Shown here piece by piece: positions 46,015 to 54,649 of a stretch of 64,000 nucleotides of DNA (the stretch's first letter is position 1; each line of letters begins with the position of its first letter). This DNA comes from Pseudomonadota bacterium. Lineage in GTDB: Bacteria > Pseudomonadota > Gammaproteobacteria > Burkholderiales > Burkholderiaceae_E. The position numbers were made by a program, and so were the translations under genes. The stretch lies in NCBI GenBank assembly GCA_963204785.1, contig CAUJHG010000064.1, forward strand, positions 1 to 64,000. The letters are read 5' to 3'. The notes under the pieces are model-generated. The model did no database searches. It saw nothing but the letters and a program-made list of their open reading frames with translations, and was not told the DNA's origin.

Positions 46015-48033
46015 GTGCCGGGCACGTCCATCCTGCCCCGCGCCGTCCCCGGACACGACGACATTCCCGGGGACACGCCGATCGCCGATGCGATCGCGGC
46101 GCTCGAGGATCCCGCCGATCCTTCGGTCCTGATCGCGCTGGTGCACGGGCTGCGCCCTCGGCGCAGCACCGACGTGGGCGCGGCGCTCGAAGCTGTCCGG
46201 GCGCTGACCCGGCGGCTCGGGGCGTCTGTCGCCGACGCGCAGGCGCTGCGCCGCAACCTCGCCGAGGTGCTTGCCGCACGGCAGCACCGCTACCTGTACG
46301 CTGACACCGGGATCGCACGCCCGGAGACCCTGCGCCGCGGCGTGATCCGCTGCCTGGGGGCGAAGCTGCTGCCGAAGGCGCCGCACGGCAGCTACCTGCG
46401 CGATCTCTTCCTCCAGCTCTTCGACCAGCCCGAGGACTTCCGCTGGGTGCAGGCGGTTCCCGAAGAGGACTGGCGCGCGCTGTGGGACGCGGTCGGCGTC
46501 GTGAAGGAAGCCGACCTGCCCGGCTTTCGGCGCGCGCAGCGCGAGATCCTCGAGGCGATGAACCTGCTCGCAGTGCGCCTGCAGGCGCTCGCCAGCGACC
46601 CCGAGATCATCCGGCTGCACCTGGACGAACCCAGCGACCCGTCGGTGTTCGAATCCCTGGCGACGGTCACGCGCAGCTTCGCGAGCAGCCTCGCGGACTC
46701 CCCGGAGGCCGTGGAGTCGCGGCGCACCGTGCTGCAGGACGCGATCGGCAAGTGCGACCGGCAGTTCGCTGCCTGGCGCCGCCTGATGCGGGTGCATGGC
46801 ACCACCTCGGAGCTCACCCTGCAGCTGCTGGGCGCGGGTCAGATGCTGGCCCGGCTGCGCACGCTCGCGCAACTGGCCGCCCCGCGCAATGCCGACGAAC
46901 GCTTCCAGCGCGGCCTGCGGCTCTTCCAGAAGCTGGTCGAGGAGCAGAACCGCGAAACCAGCGTGGGCGAGCTGTGGCGACGCAGCACCAACATGCTCGC
47001 GCTGCAGGTCACCGAGCAGGCCGGGCGGACCGGCGAGCACTACGTCGCGCACAGCCGCGCCGAGTGGCGGGCGATGTTCGGTGCAGCCTTCGGCGCCGGG
47101 CTGATCGTCGGAGTGATGGCGCTCTCCAAGATCGGCATCACCGCGCTGCACCTGCCGCCGCTGTGGCACGCGCTCGCGGTGTCGCTGAACTACGCGATCG
47201 GCTTCGTCATCGTGCATCTGCTGCACTTCACGATCGCGACCAAGCAGCCGGCGATGACCGCCGCGCTGATCGCCGCGACCGTGCGCACCGACCGCCACGG
47301 CAACCGCTCGATCAGCCGGCTCGCGAACCTGGTGGTGGAGATCGTGCGCACGCAACTGGTGGCGATCGCGGGCAACGTGCTCGCCGCCTTCCCGACCGCG
47401 GTCGCCCTGTACTACGCGGTGGCCTGGCTGCTCGGTCCGGACTGGATCACCCCGGACAAGGCTGCGCACCTGATGCAGGATCAGCACCCGTTCACGAGCC
47501 TCGCGCTGCCGCACGCGGCGATCGCCGGAATCTGCCTGTTCCTCGCCGGCGTCGTGGCCGGTTACTACGACAACCTCGGCGCGATCGCGCGGGTGCCCGA
47601 GCGCATCCGCCGCGCCCCCTGGATCGGATGGCTGCCAGCAAGGGCCCGCGCAGGCCTTGCTGCCTACGTCGAGTGCAATCTGGGAGCGCTTGCGGGCAAC
47701 GTCGCCTTCGGTTTCCTGCTGGGCATGGCCGCGTTCGTCGGCCTGCTGCTGGGCCTGCCGATCGACATCCGCCACGTCACCTTTTCGGCAGCCAACGTCG
47801 GCTTCGGCGCAGCCGCCGTCCAGTGGGCGCTGTCCTGGCACGAGTTCGCACTGCTCGGCCTGGGCGTCGTCGCGATCGGGCTGGTGAACCTGGGCGTGAG
47901 CTTCACCCTGGCGCTGAGCACCGCCCTGCGCGCCAACGGGATCCGGCTGACCGACCAGCGCCGCCTGTGGGAACTGCTCAAGCGACGCTTCCTGCGCGCA
48001 CCGTGGTCCTTCCTCTGGCCTCCGAAGGACTGA
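46015..48033 (+). CDS. large membrane protein annotated as 'site-specific recombinase Gcr'
   Basis: This 672-residue protein matches, by its opening and organisation, the family (Pfam SpecificRecomb) called site-specific recombinase in many betaproteobacteria. The N-terminal half is helical and soluble. The C-terminal half has several hydrophobic helices (for example the GAAFGAGLIVGVMALSKIGI stretch, and AGICLFLAGVVAGYYDNLG). I see no Arg-His-Arg-Tyr integrase or serine-recombinase motif, and the hydrophobic helices argue against a DNA recombinase, so the name is doubtful. It starts at GTG 46015, 8 nt after grxD, probably cotranscribed. Confidence 0.8.
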   Translation: MPGTSILPRAVPGHDDIPGDTPIADAIAALEDPADPSVLIALVHGLRPRRSTDVGAALEAVRALTRRLGASVADAQALRRNLAEVLAARQHRYLYADTGIARPETLRRGVIRCLGAKLLPKAPHGSYLRDLFLQLFDQPEDFRWVQAVPEEDWRALWDAVGVVKEADLPGFRRAQREILEAMNLLAVRLQALASDPEIIRLHLDEPSDPSVFESLATVTRSFASSLADSPEAVESRRTVLQDAIGKCDRQFAAWRRLMRVHGTTSELTLQLLGAGQMLARLRTLAQLAAPRNADERFQRGLRLFQKLVEEQNRETSVGELWRRSTNMLALQVTEQAGRTGEHYVAHSRAEWRAMFGAAFGAGLIVGVMALSKIGITALHLPPLWHALAVSLNYAIGFVIVHLLHFTIATKQPAMTAALIAATVRTDRHGNRSISRLANLVVEIVRTQLVAIAGNVLAAFPTAVALYYAVAWLLGPDWITPDKAAHLMQDQHPFTSLALPHAAIAGICLFLAGVVAGYYDNLGAIARVPERIRRAPWIGWLPARARAGLAAYVECNLGALAGNVAFGFLLGMAAFVGLLLGLPIDIRHVTFSAANVGFGAAAVQWALSWHEFALLGLGVVAIGLVNLGVSFTLALSTALRANGIRLTDQRRLWELLKRRFLRAPWSFLWPPKD

Positions 48034-48076
48034 AGCAGTCGCCGACCGCGCACGGCCTGCACCGTTGCCGAGCCGG

Positions 48077-48082
48077 TAGAAT
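48077..48082 (+). promoter_or_regulatory. possible -10 box of ubiX (TAGAAT)
   Basis: TAGAAT lies 7 nt before the ubiX start, in a 55-nt gap. It is very close to the start codon, so a leaderless or near-leaderless message would follow. No -35 is seen. Confidence 0.3.
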
Positions 48083-48088
48083 GCCGGC

Positions 48089-48697
48089 ATGCCCGGCAAG
48101 CGGATCATCATCGCGATCACCGGCGCCTCGGGCGCCCTGCACGGTGTGCGCCTGCTCGAGGCGCTGCGCGAGACCGACCAGGTCGAGACCCACCTCGTGG
48201 TCACCGCCGCCGGATGGCTCAGCATCGAGCAGGAACTGCAGCGCCGCCGCCCCGAGGTCGAGGCGCTGGCCGACGTGGTGCACGGTGTGCGCGAGATCGG
48301 CGCGAGCATTGCGTCCGGCTCCTTCGCCACCGACGGAATGGTGATCGCCCCCTGCTCGATGCGCACGCTGGCAGCGGTCGCCCATGGTCTGTCGGACAAT
48401 CTCGTCGCGCGCGCCGCCGACGTGACGCTCAAGGAACGCCGCCGCCTCGTGCTGATGGTGCGCGAGACCCCGCTGAACCTCGCGCACCTGCGCAACATGG
48501 TCGCGGTCACCGAGATGGGCGCGATCGTCTACCCGCCCCTGCCCGCCTTCTACCAGCACGCCGAGACCATTGCCGAGCAGGTCGACCACACCTGCGGACG
48601 CGTGCTCGATCTGCTGGGGATCGACCAGCGGCTCTCGCCGAGCTGGCCGGGCGTCACCGCCAACCGACACCCTCACTCCGGGAGCAGTCCACGATGA
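48089..48697 (+). CDS. ubiX: flavin prenyltransferase UbiX
   Basis: UbiX prenylates FMN to make the cofactor of the UbiD decarboxylases, needed for ubiquinone synthesis. The 202 residues include the FMN-binding opening ITGASGALHGVRLLEAL, GSFATDGMVIAPCSMRTLAAVAHG and the late AIVYPPLPAFYQHAETIAEQVDH. Length and motifs are standard. Its stop overlaps the uspA-like start (ATGA, 48694-48697), so the two are coupled. Confidence 0.95.
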   Translation: MPGKRIIIAITGASGALHGVRLLEALRETDQVETHLVVTAAGWLSIEQELQRRRPEVEALADVVHGVREIGASIASGSFATDGMVIAPCSMRTLAAVAHGLSDNLVARAADVTLKERRRLVLMVRETPLNLAHLRNMVAVTEMGAIVYPPLPAFYQHAETIAEQVDHTCGRVLDLLGIDQRLSPSWPGVTANRHPHSGSSPR

Positions 48698-49119
48698 AGA
48701 TCCTGCTGGCCACCGACGGCTCCAAGAACTCGATGCGTGCAGTGAAGTTCGCGATCCGCCTGATGCAGGAGTCGACGGCTCCCGAACCGATCACGCTGAT
48801 CAGCGTCCACGACGACACCGGCCTGCGGCACGCCCAACGCTTCGTCGGCAAGAAGGCGGTCCAGGAATACCTGCGCGAGCTCAGCGACGAGGACCTCGCC
48901 GGAGCCCGCCGGCTGCTGGACAAGGCCGGCATCAGGCACGACATGATGATCCGCTACGGCAACGTGGCCGCCGAGATTGCCGAGGCCGGCAGCAGCGGTG
49001 GCTTCGACATGATCGTGATGGGCTCCAAGGGCCGAACCGCACTGAAGGACCTGCTGGTGGGATCGATCGCCCAGCGCGTGATCGAGCTCTCCAGGATCCC
49101 GGTGCTGCTGGTCAAGTGA
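48694..49119 (+). CDS. universal stress protein (UspA family)
   Basis: This is a single Usp domain of 141 residues. The start MKILLATDGSKNSMRAVKFA and the late MGSKGRTALKDLLVGSIAQRVI show the ATP-binding G2xG9G(S/T) pattern of the nucleotide-binding class. It is of the small, stand-alone type. Its ATG overlaps the ubiX stop and GGGAGC lies before it. Coupling to ubiX is likely physical rather than functional. Confidence 0.92.
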   Translation: MKILLATDGSKNSMRAVKFAIRLMQESTAPEPITLISVHDDTGLRHAQRFVGKKAVQEYLRELSDEDLAGARRLLDKAGIRHDMMIRYGNVAAEIAEAGSSGGFDMIVMGSKGRTALKDLLVGSIAQRVIELSRIPVLLVK

Positions 49120-49133
49120 GCATGGCAACGATT

Positions 49134-49160
49134 CCGGCGCGCCTGCCAGCGGCGCGCCGG
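49134..49160 (+). terminator. strong hairpin after the universal stress gene
   Basis: A perfect 10-bp stem CCGGCGCGCC/GGCGCGCCGG around TGCCAGC lies 14 nt after the stop and 35 nt before the next start. It is followed only by a weak T-containing tail (CTCTGT), so termination may be partial. Confidence 0.5.
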
Positions 49161-49195
49161 CTCTGTCCGGCGCTCTGGCAACAAGGGGAGACCAA

Positions 49196-49543
49196 ATGAG
49201 GATCCTGCTCGGATGGGCGATCAACGCCCTCTGTCTGCTTGCCCTGCCCTACCTGCTCGACGCAGTGCAGGTGGCAGGCTTCGGTACCGCACTGGTCGTG
49301 GCGCTGGTGCTCGGCCTGCTCAACGTGCTGATCCGTCCGGTGCTGATCATCCTCACGCTGCCGATCAACATCCTCACCCTGGGCCTGTTCACCTTCGTGA
49401 TCAACGGCCTGCTCTTCTGGCTGGTGGCGTGGATGGTCAAGGGCTTCGAGATCGCGAGCTTCGGCTGGGCGATCATCGCCGCGATCGTCTACAGCCTGGT
49501 GAGCTGGGCGGTCAGCAGCCTGGTGATGGCCTCGCGCGACTGA
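49196..49543 (+). CDS. phage-holin-4_2-like small membrane protein (YvlD type)
   Basis: This is a small integral membrane protein of 115 residues with three or four hydrophobic helices. The RPVLIILTLPINILTLGLF stretch is the signature of the Pfam phage_holin_4_2 family. Despite the name it is a chromosomal protein of unknown function in many bacteria and no phage genes are near. ATG 49196 follows AAGGGGAG. It converges on the tRNA-Thr gene. Confidence 0.85.
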   Translation: MRILLGWAINALCLLALPYLLDAVQVAGFGTALVVALVLGLLNVLIRPVLIILTLPINILTLGLFTFVINGLLFWLVAWMVKGFEIASFGWAIIAAIVYSLVSWAVSSLVMASRD

Positions 49544-49565
49544 AGGATCGCGCCCGGGTTCGTTC

Positions 49566-49641
49566 TGGTGCCGGCTGAGGGACTCGAACCCCCGACCTTC
49601 GGTTTACAAAACCGCTGCTCTACCAGCTGAGCTAAGCCGGC
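49566..49641 (-). tRNA. tRNA-Thr (anticodon UGU)
   Basis: The gene folds as a full cloverleaf on the minus strand. It has a 7-bp acceptor stem (GCCGGCT with AGCCGGC), a D arm AGCTCAGCTGGTAGAGC, a 7-base anticodon loop TTTGTAA and a T arm GGGGGTTCGAGTCCC. The UGU anticodon is at 49606-49608. CCA is encoded (49566-49568). One G-A mismatch closes the top of the anticodon stem. It lies 15 nt from the sspB stop, the usual place in these genomes. Confidence 0.95.
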
Positions 49642-49656
49642 CGACCTGCCATCAGG

Positions 49657-50217
49657 CTATTTGATCCGCGTGAGTTTCGGGCGAGCGCTGGCGCCCTGGG
49701 CTGGCGGCTCCGGAGGAGACGGATCGGATTCGCCCGCCTTCGGCTCGCCCGCGTTCGCTCCTGCATCCGCGCTCGCCGGGGCAGGCTGCGGAGCCTCGAC
49801 CAGCATCGGGCGGCGCGCCGCCCGCGCCGGCCTCCCGGCCTGCGCTGCCGTGGGAGCCGGAGCGTGGCCGGTCGCGCCGTCCTCCGGGCTCGCCTCCTCG
49901 GCGCTCAGTTCCACCTCGAAGGCCATCCCCTGGCCGGTCTCGGCGGCGTAGACCGCGGTGACGTTCTCCACCGGGATCGAGATCTGGCGCGCGATGCGAT
50001 TGAAGCGCGCCTCGAATTCGATCAGGTCGTTGCCCATGCGCAGCCGGTTGCAGGCGTCGGCCGACACGTTCAGCACGATCTCGCCATCACGCACGTACTC
50101 CTGCGGCACCACGGTGCGCGCATCGACCGCCACCGCCAGGTAGGGACGATAGCCGTTGTCGACGCACCACTCGTGGATTGCGCGGATCAGGTAGGGCTTG
50201 GTGGAGAGCTCGGCCAT
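49657..50217 (-). CDS. sspB: ClpXP protease specificity-enhancing factor SspB
   Basis: SspB is the adaptor that brings ssrA-tagged proteins to ClpXP. The 186 residues have the SspB core at 1-110 (TKPYLIRAIHEWCVDNG, the VVPQEYVRDGEIVLNVS and RFNRIARQISIPVENVTAVYA stretches). A long Ala/Pro-rich tail ends in ARPKLTRIK, a short basic ClpX-binding motif like those known for SspB tails. It lies 3 nt after the sspA stop and is coupled to it. Confidence 0.93.
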   Translation of the reverse strand: MAELSTKPYLIRAIHEWCVDNGYRPYLAVAVDARTVVPQEYVRDGEIVLNVSADACNRLRMGNDLIEFEARFNRIARQISIPVENVTAVYAAETGQGMAFEVELSAEEASPEDGATGHAPAPTAAQAGRPARAARRPMLVEAPQPAPASADAGANAGEPKAGESDPSPPEPPAQGASARPKLTRIK

Positions 50218-50220
50218 GCG

Positions 50221-50835
50221 TCAGCGTCTCATGACCTTCTCGGACGGAGTGAGCGCCTCGATGTAGGCCGGGCGCGAGAAGATCCGCTCGGCGTAGCGCA
50301 GCAGCGGCGCGGTCGTCTTGGGCATCTCGATCCCGTAGTGGTCCAGGCGCCAGAGCAGCGGCGCGATCGCCACGTCGAGCATCGAGAACTCCTCGCCGAG
50401 CATGTACTTGTTCTTCAGGAAGATCGGCGTGAGCTGGGTCAGCCGGTCGCGGATCTGCTGGCGCGCGCGGTCCATGTGCTTGGCCGCGTCCTTGAAGTGG
50501 TCGCGTCGCTCGAGCTGCTGCACGTGCACGAAGAGCTCGCGCTCGAAGTTGAACAGGAACAGTCGCGCGCGCGCGCGCATCACCGGATCGGCGGGCCTCA
50601 GCTGCGGGTGCGGGAAGCGCTCGTCGATGTATTCGTTGATGATGTTCGATTCGTACAGGATCAGGTCGCGTTCGACCAGGATCGGTACCTGGCCGTAGGG
50701 ATTCATGATCGAGATGTCTTCGGGCTTGTTGTAGAGATCGACGTCGCGGATCTCGAAGTCCATGCCCTTCTCGAACAGCACGAAGCGACAGCGCTGGCTG
50801 AAGGGGCAGGTGGTGCCCGAGTACAGGACCATCAT
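50221..50835 (-). CDS. sspA: stringent starvation protein A (SspA, GST-fold)
   Basis: SspA is a glutathione-S-transferase-fold RNA-polymerase-associated protein. The 204 residues begin with LYSGTTCPFSQRCRF, the GST-like N-terminal strand and helix, then VPILVERDLILYESNIINEY, and the C-terminal all-helix domain with ERELFVHVQQLE. ATG 50835 is used, with AAGGAA upstream; a second ATG directly follows (50832). sspA-sspB order is standard. Confidence 0.94.
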   Translation of the reverse strand: MMVLYSGTTCPFSQRCRFVLFEKGMDFEIRDVDLYNKPEDISIMNPYGQVPILVERDLILYESNIINEYIDERFPHPQLRPADPVMRARARLFLFNFERELFVHVQQLERRDHFKDAAKHMDRARQQIRDRLTQLTPIFLKNKYMLGEEFSMLDVAIAPLLWRLDHYGIEMPKTTAPLLRYAERIFSRPAYIEALTPSEKVMRR

Positions 50836-50868
50836 GGCAGGCGGTTCCTTGGGAGTGTGTCGCGCAGG

Positions 50869-50903
50869 AAAATCAGGGTGAGCGCGGTTCGCGGCTCACC
50901 CTG
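50869..50903 (-). terminator. intrinsic terminator of the petABC operon
   Basis: A 10-bp stem CAGGGTGAGC/GCTCACCCTG with a 10-nt loop lies in the gap between petC and sspA. On the minus strand it is followed by ATTTTCC (T-run at 50872-50869), as expected of a factor-independent terminator reading from petC towards sspA. Confidence 0.7.
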
Positions 50904-50925
50904 TCGGGCGGGCAACGAGCGCCTG

Positions 50926-51786
50926 CTACTTCACGTCTTTCCAGTATTCCTTGTTCATCCACCAGGCAAGCACGGTGAAGAAGGCCAGGAACAGCAGCAC
51001 CCACACGCCCATCCTGGTGCGCGGCTGCGCGCTGGGGTCGGACATGAAGGTGATGTAGGCGACCAGGTCGGCAACCTCCTCGTCGAAGGCGGCCTGCGCG
51101 AGCGCCCCGCCTTCGGCCCTGGTCAGCGTGATCGTGCTGCCTTCGTGCGGATGCCCCTCGACCTTCTCCTTGGCCTCGGCACGATTGCCGTCGACGTCGA
51201 AGGTGACGACGGTCTTCTCGAAGCCGACCGTCTTGCCCGCCTCGTCCTTGATCGCCTTGACGTCCTCGACCGTGGCTCCGCGACTGCCCTGCAGCTCCCA
51301 CAGCACGTGCGGCATGCCCACGCTCGGGAACACCGCGTTGTTCCACCCGGTGGGACGGGTGGAATCGCGATAGTAGGTGCGCAGGTAGGTGTAGAGCCAG
51401 TCGGCGCCACTGCCGTCGCCCGAGGCACGGGCGCGGGCGATCACCGAGAGGTCGGGCGGCTGCGCGCCGAACCACTCCTTGCCATCGGCCGGAGTCATCG
51501 CGACCGTCATCGGCTCGCCGACCTTGTCCGTCGTGAACAGGAGATTCTTGCGGATCTGCTCCTCGGACAGGCCGATGTCGAGCAGGCGGTTGAAGCGCAT
51601 CGACGATGCGCTGTGGCAGTTCAGGCAGTAGTTGACGAACAGCTTCGCGCCGTTCTGCAGCGCCGCCTGGTTGGTCAGCTTCTCGGTGGGGAAGCGATCC
51701 AGCGGATAGCCCGAACCCGAAGCCTGCGCTGCGGACAGCCCGAGCGCGAGCGGAAGCGCGACGAGGAACTTCTTCAAGAGTTTCAT
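50926..51786 (-). CDS. petC: cytochrome c1 of the bc1 complex
   Basis: This is the haem-c subunit of the cytochrome bc1 complex (complex III), which passes electrons from the Rieske protein to cytochrome c. In 286 residues a signal peptide (1-22) precedes the haem motif C54LNCH58. A Met ligand is expected in the SVGMPHVLWE region, and the C-terminal membrane anchor ends with WWMNKEYWKDVK. ATG 51786 is the natural start. It is the last gene of petABC, 22 nt after petB, with a terminator behind. Confidence 0.95.
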   Translation of the reverse strand: MKLLKKFLVALPLALGLSAAQASGSGYPLDRFPTEKLTNQAALQNGAKLFVNYCLNCHSASSMRFNRLLDIGLSEEQIRKNLLFTTDKVGEPMTVAMTPADGKEWFGAQPPDLSVIARARASGDGSGADWLYTYLRTYYRDSTRPTGWNNAVFPSVGMPHVLWELQGSRGATVEDVKAIKDEAGKTVGFEKTVVTFDVDGNRAEAKEKVEGHPHEGSTITLTRAEGGALAQAAFDEEVADLVAYITFMSDPSAQPRTRMGVWVLLFLAFFTVLAWWMNKEYWKDVK

Positions 51787-51808
51787 TTGTTTTCGCTCCC
51801 GTGGCCGC

Positions 51809-53230
51809 TCAGTGCGCTGCAAAGGTGATCCGGCCGGGCACCGGCTTGAACTGACCCATGCGGCTCCACCAGGGCATCAGCAAGAAGAACGCGAAGTAGA
51901 GCAGCGTGCCGATCTTGGAGAACAGGTTCCCGACCGGCGACGGGGCGAGCACACCGAAGTACCCGAGCACCAGGAACACGATCACGAACAGCCCGTACAG
52001 CCACTTGTGCCAGCCCGGACGGTAGCGCAGCGACTTGGCGGGGCTGTTGTCCAGCCAGGGCAGCCCGAAGAAGATCATCACCGACGCGCCCATCGCGACC
52101 ACTCCCCAGAACTTGGCGTCGATCACGAGGAAGCCGACGATCAGCACCAGGCTCACCGCGGGGCCGATCAGCCTGGAGGCGGCGTTGCGCGCCCCGAGCA
52201 GGACCAGCAGCGCGTAGAAGATCAGGAAGGGGATCATCCAGAACAGCAGGAAGTCCTCGGTGGTGGCGCGCAGGATGGAGTAGAACGGGGTGAAGTACCA
52301 GACAGGCGCGATGTGCGACGGCGTCACCATCGGGTTGGCCGGGATGAAGTTGTTGTACTCGAGGAAGTAGCCGCCCAGCTCGGGTGCGAAGAACACCACT
52401 GCGGAGAAGATGATCAGGAAGACCGCCACCCCGAGGATGTCGTGCACCGTGTAGTAGGGGTGGAAGGGGATGCCGTCCAGCGGAATGCCGTTGGCGTCCT
52501 TGGTGGCCTTGATCTCCACGCCGTCCGGGTTGTTCGAGCCGACCTCGTGCAGCGCGACGATGTGCGCGGCGACCAGGCCCAGCAGCACCAGCGGCACCGC
52601 GATCACGTGGAAGGAGAAGAAGCGGTTCAGGGTGGCGTCGCTCACCACGTAGTCGCCGCGGATCCACACGGAGAGATCGGGACCGATGAACGGGATCGCG
52701 GAGAACAGGTTCACGATCACCTGAGCGCCCCAGTAGGACATCTGACCCCAGGGCAGCAGGTAGCCCATGAAGGCCTCGGCCATCAGGCACAGGAAGATCA
52801 GGCAGCCGAAGATCCAGACGAGCTCGCGCGGCTTGCGGTAGGAGCCGTACATCAGCCCGCGGAACATGTGCAGGTAGACCACGACGAAGAAGGCCGAGGC
52901 GCCGGTCGCGTGCATGTAGCGGATCAGCCAGCCGTAGGGCACGTCGCGCATGATGTACTCGACGCTGGCGAAGGCCACCGGCACGCCCGCCGAGTTCAGC
53001 GAGGCGTCGGGCTTGTAGTGCATCACCAGGAAGATGCCGGTCAGGATCTGGATGACCAGCACCAGCATCGCCAGCGAGCCGAAGAAGTACCAGAAGTTGA
53101 AGTTCTTCGGCGCGTAGTACTCGGAGAGGTGCGCCTTCCAGGTGGACGTCAGCGGGAAGCGGGCGTCCACCCAGTTCAGGGTCTTGTCGAGCGCGGACGC
53201 GCCCGGCGGGAGTTGCTTCTCAGCGGCCAT
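51809..53230 (-). CDS. petB: cytochrome b of the bc1 complex
   Basis: This is the membrane subunit that holds both b haems of complex III. The 473 residues show the N-terminal helices with GSLAMLVLVIQILTGIFL, the quinol-site region around YGWLIRYMHATGASAFF, and a full-length C-terminal set of helices, so it is the long bacterial form. ATG 53230 follows AGGGGAA. It lies between petA and petC in the usual order on the minus strand. Confidence 0.96.
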   Translation of the reverse strand: MAAEKQLPPGASALDKTLNWVDARFPLTSTWKAHLSEYYAPKNFNFWYFFGSLAMLVLVIQILTGIFLVMHYKPDASLNSAGVPVAFASVEYIMRDVPYGWLIRYMHATGASAFFVVVYLHMFRGLMYGSYRKPRELVWIFGCLIFLCLMAEAFMGYLLPWGQMSYWGAQVIVNLFSAIPFIGPDLSVWIRGDYVVSDATLNRFFSFHVIAVPLVLLGLVAAHIVALHEVGSNNPDGVEIKATKDANGIPLDGIPFHPYYTVHDILGVAVFLIIFSAVVFFAPELGGYFLEYNNFIPANPMVTPSHIAPVWYFTPFYSILRATTEDFLLFWMIPFLIFYALLVLLGARNAASRLIGPAVSLVLIVGFLVIDAKFWGVVAMGASVMIFFGLPWLDNSPAKSLRYRPGWHKWLYGLFVIVFLVLGYFGVLAPSPVGNLFSKIGTLLYFAFFLLMPWWSRMGQFKPVPGRITFAAH

Positions 53231-53266
53231 GTCGTGTTCCCCTAGGTGTTCTCGCTGGACGCGGCG

Positions 53267-53872
53267 TCAGGCCGCCTTCTCTTCACCGATCAGCAGGCGG
53301 GTGTCCGACAGGTAGTAGTACGGAGGCACCGGGAGATTGTCGGGCGCCGGCATGTTCGCGAACACCCGGCCGGAGAGGTCGAACAGCGACCCGTGGCATG
53401 GGCACAGGAAACCGCCCTGCCAGTCGTCCGGGAGCGAGGGCTGCGGACCGGGCGTGAACTTGTCGCTGGGCGAACAGCCGAGGTGCGTGCAGATCCCGAT
53501 CACGACCAGGAACTCGTCCTTGATCGCCCGTCCGGCGTTCTGCGCGTACGGCGGCGTTGCGTACTCGCCGCCGCGCTGGGAATCGGGATCGGCGAGCTTG
53601 CTCGTCACCGCCGCGAGCGAGGCGAGCATCTCTGGAGTGCGACGCAGGATCCAGACCGGCTTGCCGCGCCACTCGACGCGCTTCATCTCGCCGGGAGCGA
53701 TGTCGCCGATGTCCACCTCGACCGGAGCACCCGCGGCGAGCGCCCGCTCCGAAGGCTTCAGGCTCTTCAGGAACGGCCAGGCGACCGCTGCGCCGCCCAC
53801 CGCGCCCGCGGTGCATGTTGCCAGGACTGCGTTGCGCCGGGAGGGGTCGGCGGGAAGGATGGAGTCGCTCAT
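53267..53872 (-). CDS. petA: Rieske iron-sulphur protein of the bc1 complex
   Basis: This is the Rieske [2Fe-2S] subunit of complex III, 201 residues. Cluster ligands are Cys128/His130 in CTHLGC and Cys157/His160 in CPCHGS; Cys133 and Cys159 form the disulphide. The N-terminus has SRRNAVLATC (a twin-arginine motif, residues 11-20) and a single membrane anchor, fitting export by Tat. ATG 53872 is preferred to an upstream in-frame start. It is the first gene of the petABC operon, 226 nt from mscL, with which it is divergent. Confidence 0.96.
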   Translation of the reverse strand: MSDSILPADPSRRNAVLATCTAGAVGGAAVAWPFLKSLKPSERALAAGAPVEVDIGDIAPGEMKRVEWRGKPVWILRRTPEMLASLAAVTSKLADPDSQRGGEYATPPYAQNAGRAIKDEFLVVIGICTHLGCSPSDKFTPGPQPSLPDDWQGGFLCPCHGSLFDLSGRVFANMPAPDNLPVPPYYYLSDTRLLIGEEKAA

Positions 53873-54028
53873 GAGGGGTTCCCTGAAGGTCGACGGGTCT
53901 TGTAAGTTTTCGTGCACTACCGAGGCCAACTCGTGATTTTAGCCCAGACCCCTGCCCGAATGAAAACAGGATGCGCACGGCGCAAGACCGCGCGCCACGC
54001 GACGACCGGACTCGCGGTGTCGAATGCG

Positions 54029-54034
54029 TACAAT
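54029..54034 (+). promoter_or_regulatory. possible -10 box of mscL (TACAAT)
   Basis: TACAAT lies 65 nt before the mscL ATG in the 226-nt divergent gap with petA. No clear -35 is visible. Confidence 0.4.
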
Positions 54035-54098
54035 CGGCCGGCGCGCACGACGCGCGGACGGACAACGAACGATCACAAGCCGAGGGAGTGGAAACATC

Positions 54099-54539
54099 AT
54101 GGGAATGATGAGCGAATTCAAGGACTTCGCAATGAAGGGCAACGTGATGGATCTCGCCGTGGGCGTGATCATCGGCGGCGCCTTCGGCAAGATAGTGGAC
54201 TCGATGGTCGGTGACGTGATCATGCCGATCATCTCCGCCATCCTCGGCGGGAAGCTCGATTTCAGCAGCTTCCTGATCCCCCTGGGCACGGTGCCCGAGG
54301 GCGTCGCGATGACCCTCGACGGGCTCAGGAAGGCCGGGATTCCGGTGTTCGCCTACGGCAACTTCATCACGATCCTGATCAACTTCATCCTGCTGGCCTT
54401 CATCATCTTCATGATGGTGAAGATGATGAACCGCTGGAAGCGCGAGGAGCCCGCGGCGCCCGAGGCGCCCCCCGCGCCCACGCCCAGCGAGACGCTGCTG
54501 GCCGAGATCCGCGACGAACTCAGGAACCGGCCGGCCTGA
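54099..54539 (+). CDS. mscL: large-conductance mechanosensitive channel
   Basis: MscL is a pentameric pressure-release channel of the inner membrane. The 146 residues have the first helix [21 protein letters not shown] with the narrow-pore glycines, FSSFLIPLG in the loop, and the second helix ([24 protein letters not shown]). A Pro/Ala-rich hinge and a C-terminal amphipathic helix ([11 protein letters not shown]) follow. ATG 54099 has GAGGGAG upstream. It is convergent with NIF3. Confidence 0.96.
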   Translation: MGMMSEFKDFAMKGNVMDLAVGVIIGGAFGKIVDSMVGDVIMPIISAILGGKLDFSSFLIPLGTVPEGVAMTLDGLRKAGIPVFAYGNFITILINFILLAFIIFMMVKMMNRWKREEPAAPEAPPAPTPSETLLAEIRDELRNRPA

Positions 54540-54600
54540 AGGCCCTGCCGACGGGCGCGGCGCGCTGCCGCCGCCTGCCGGCGCAGGCCTGCGGGCGCTC

Positions 54601-54619
54601 GCCGGTCGCGCGGACCGGC
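54601..54619. terminator. possible bidirectional hairpin between mscL and NIF3 genes
   Basis: A perfect 7-bp stem GCCGGTC/GACCGGC with a 5-nt loop lies in the 110-nt convergent gap. There is no T-run on either side, so it is only a possible terminator. Confidence 0.35.
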
Positions 54620-54649
54620 GCTGCGCACCGGTCGGACGCCGACCTGGCG

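Noticed and set aside
46015-48033. Mobile element suggested by the name 'site-specific recombinase'
   Set aside because: No recombinase motifs, terminal repeats, tRNA target or cargo genes; flanked by housekeeping genes in a conserved order.
45943-48510. 855-codon minus-strand frame antisense to the large membrane protein and ubiX
   Set aside because: Composition is typical of a shadow frame (Arg, Gln, His, Asp), with no motif or signal; the plus-strand genes are well supported.
49196-49543. Prophage suggested by the holin-like gene
   Set aside because: The family is widespread on chromosomes as a small membrane protein and no other phage gene is present.
49566-49641. tRNA pseudogene because of a mismatch in the anticodon stem
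   Set aside because: Only the outermost pair is mismatched; the other arms are perfect and CCA is encoded.
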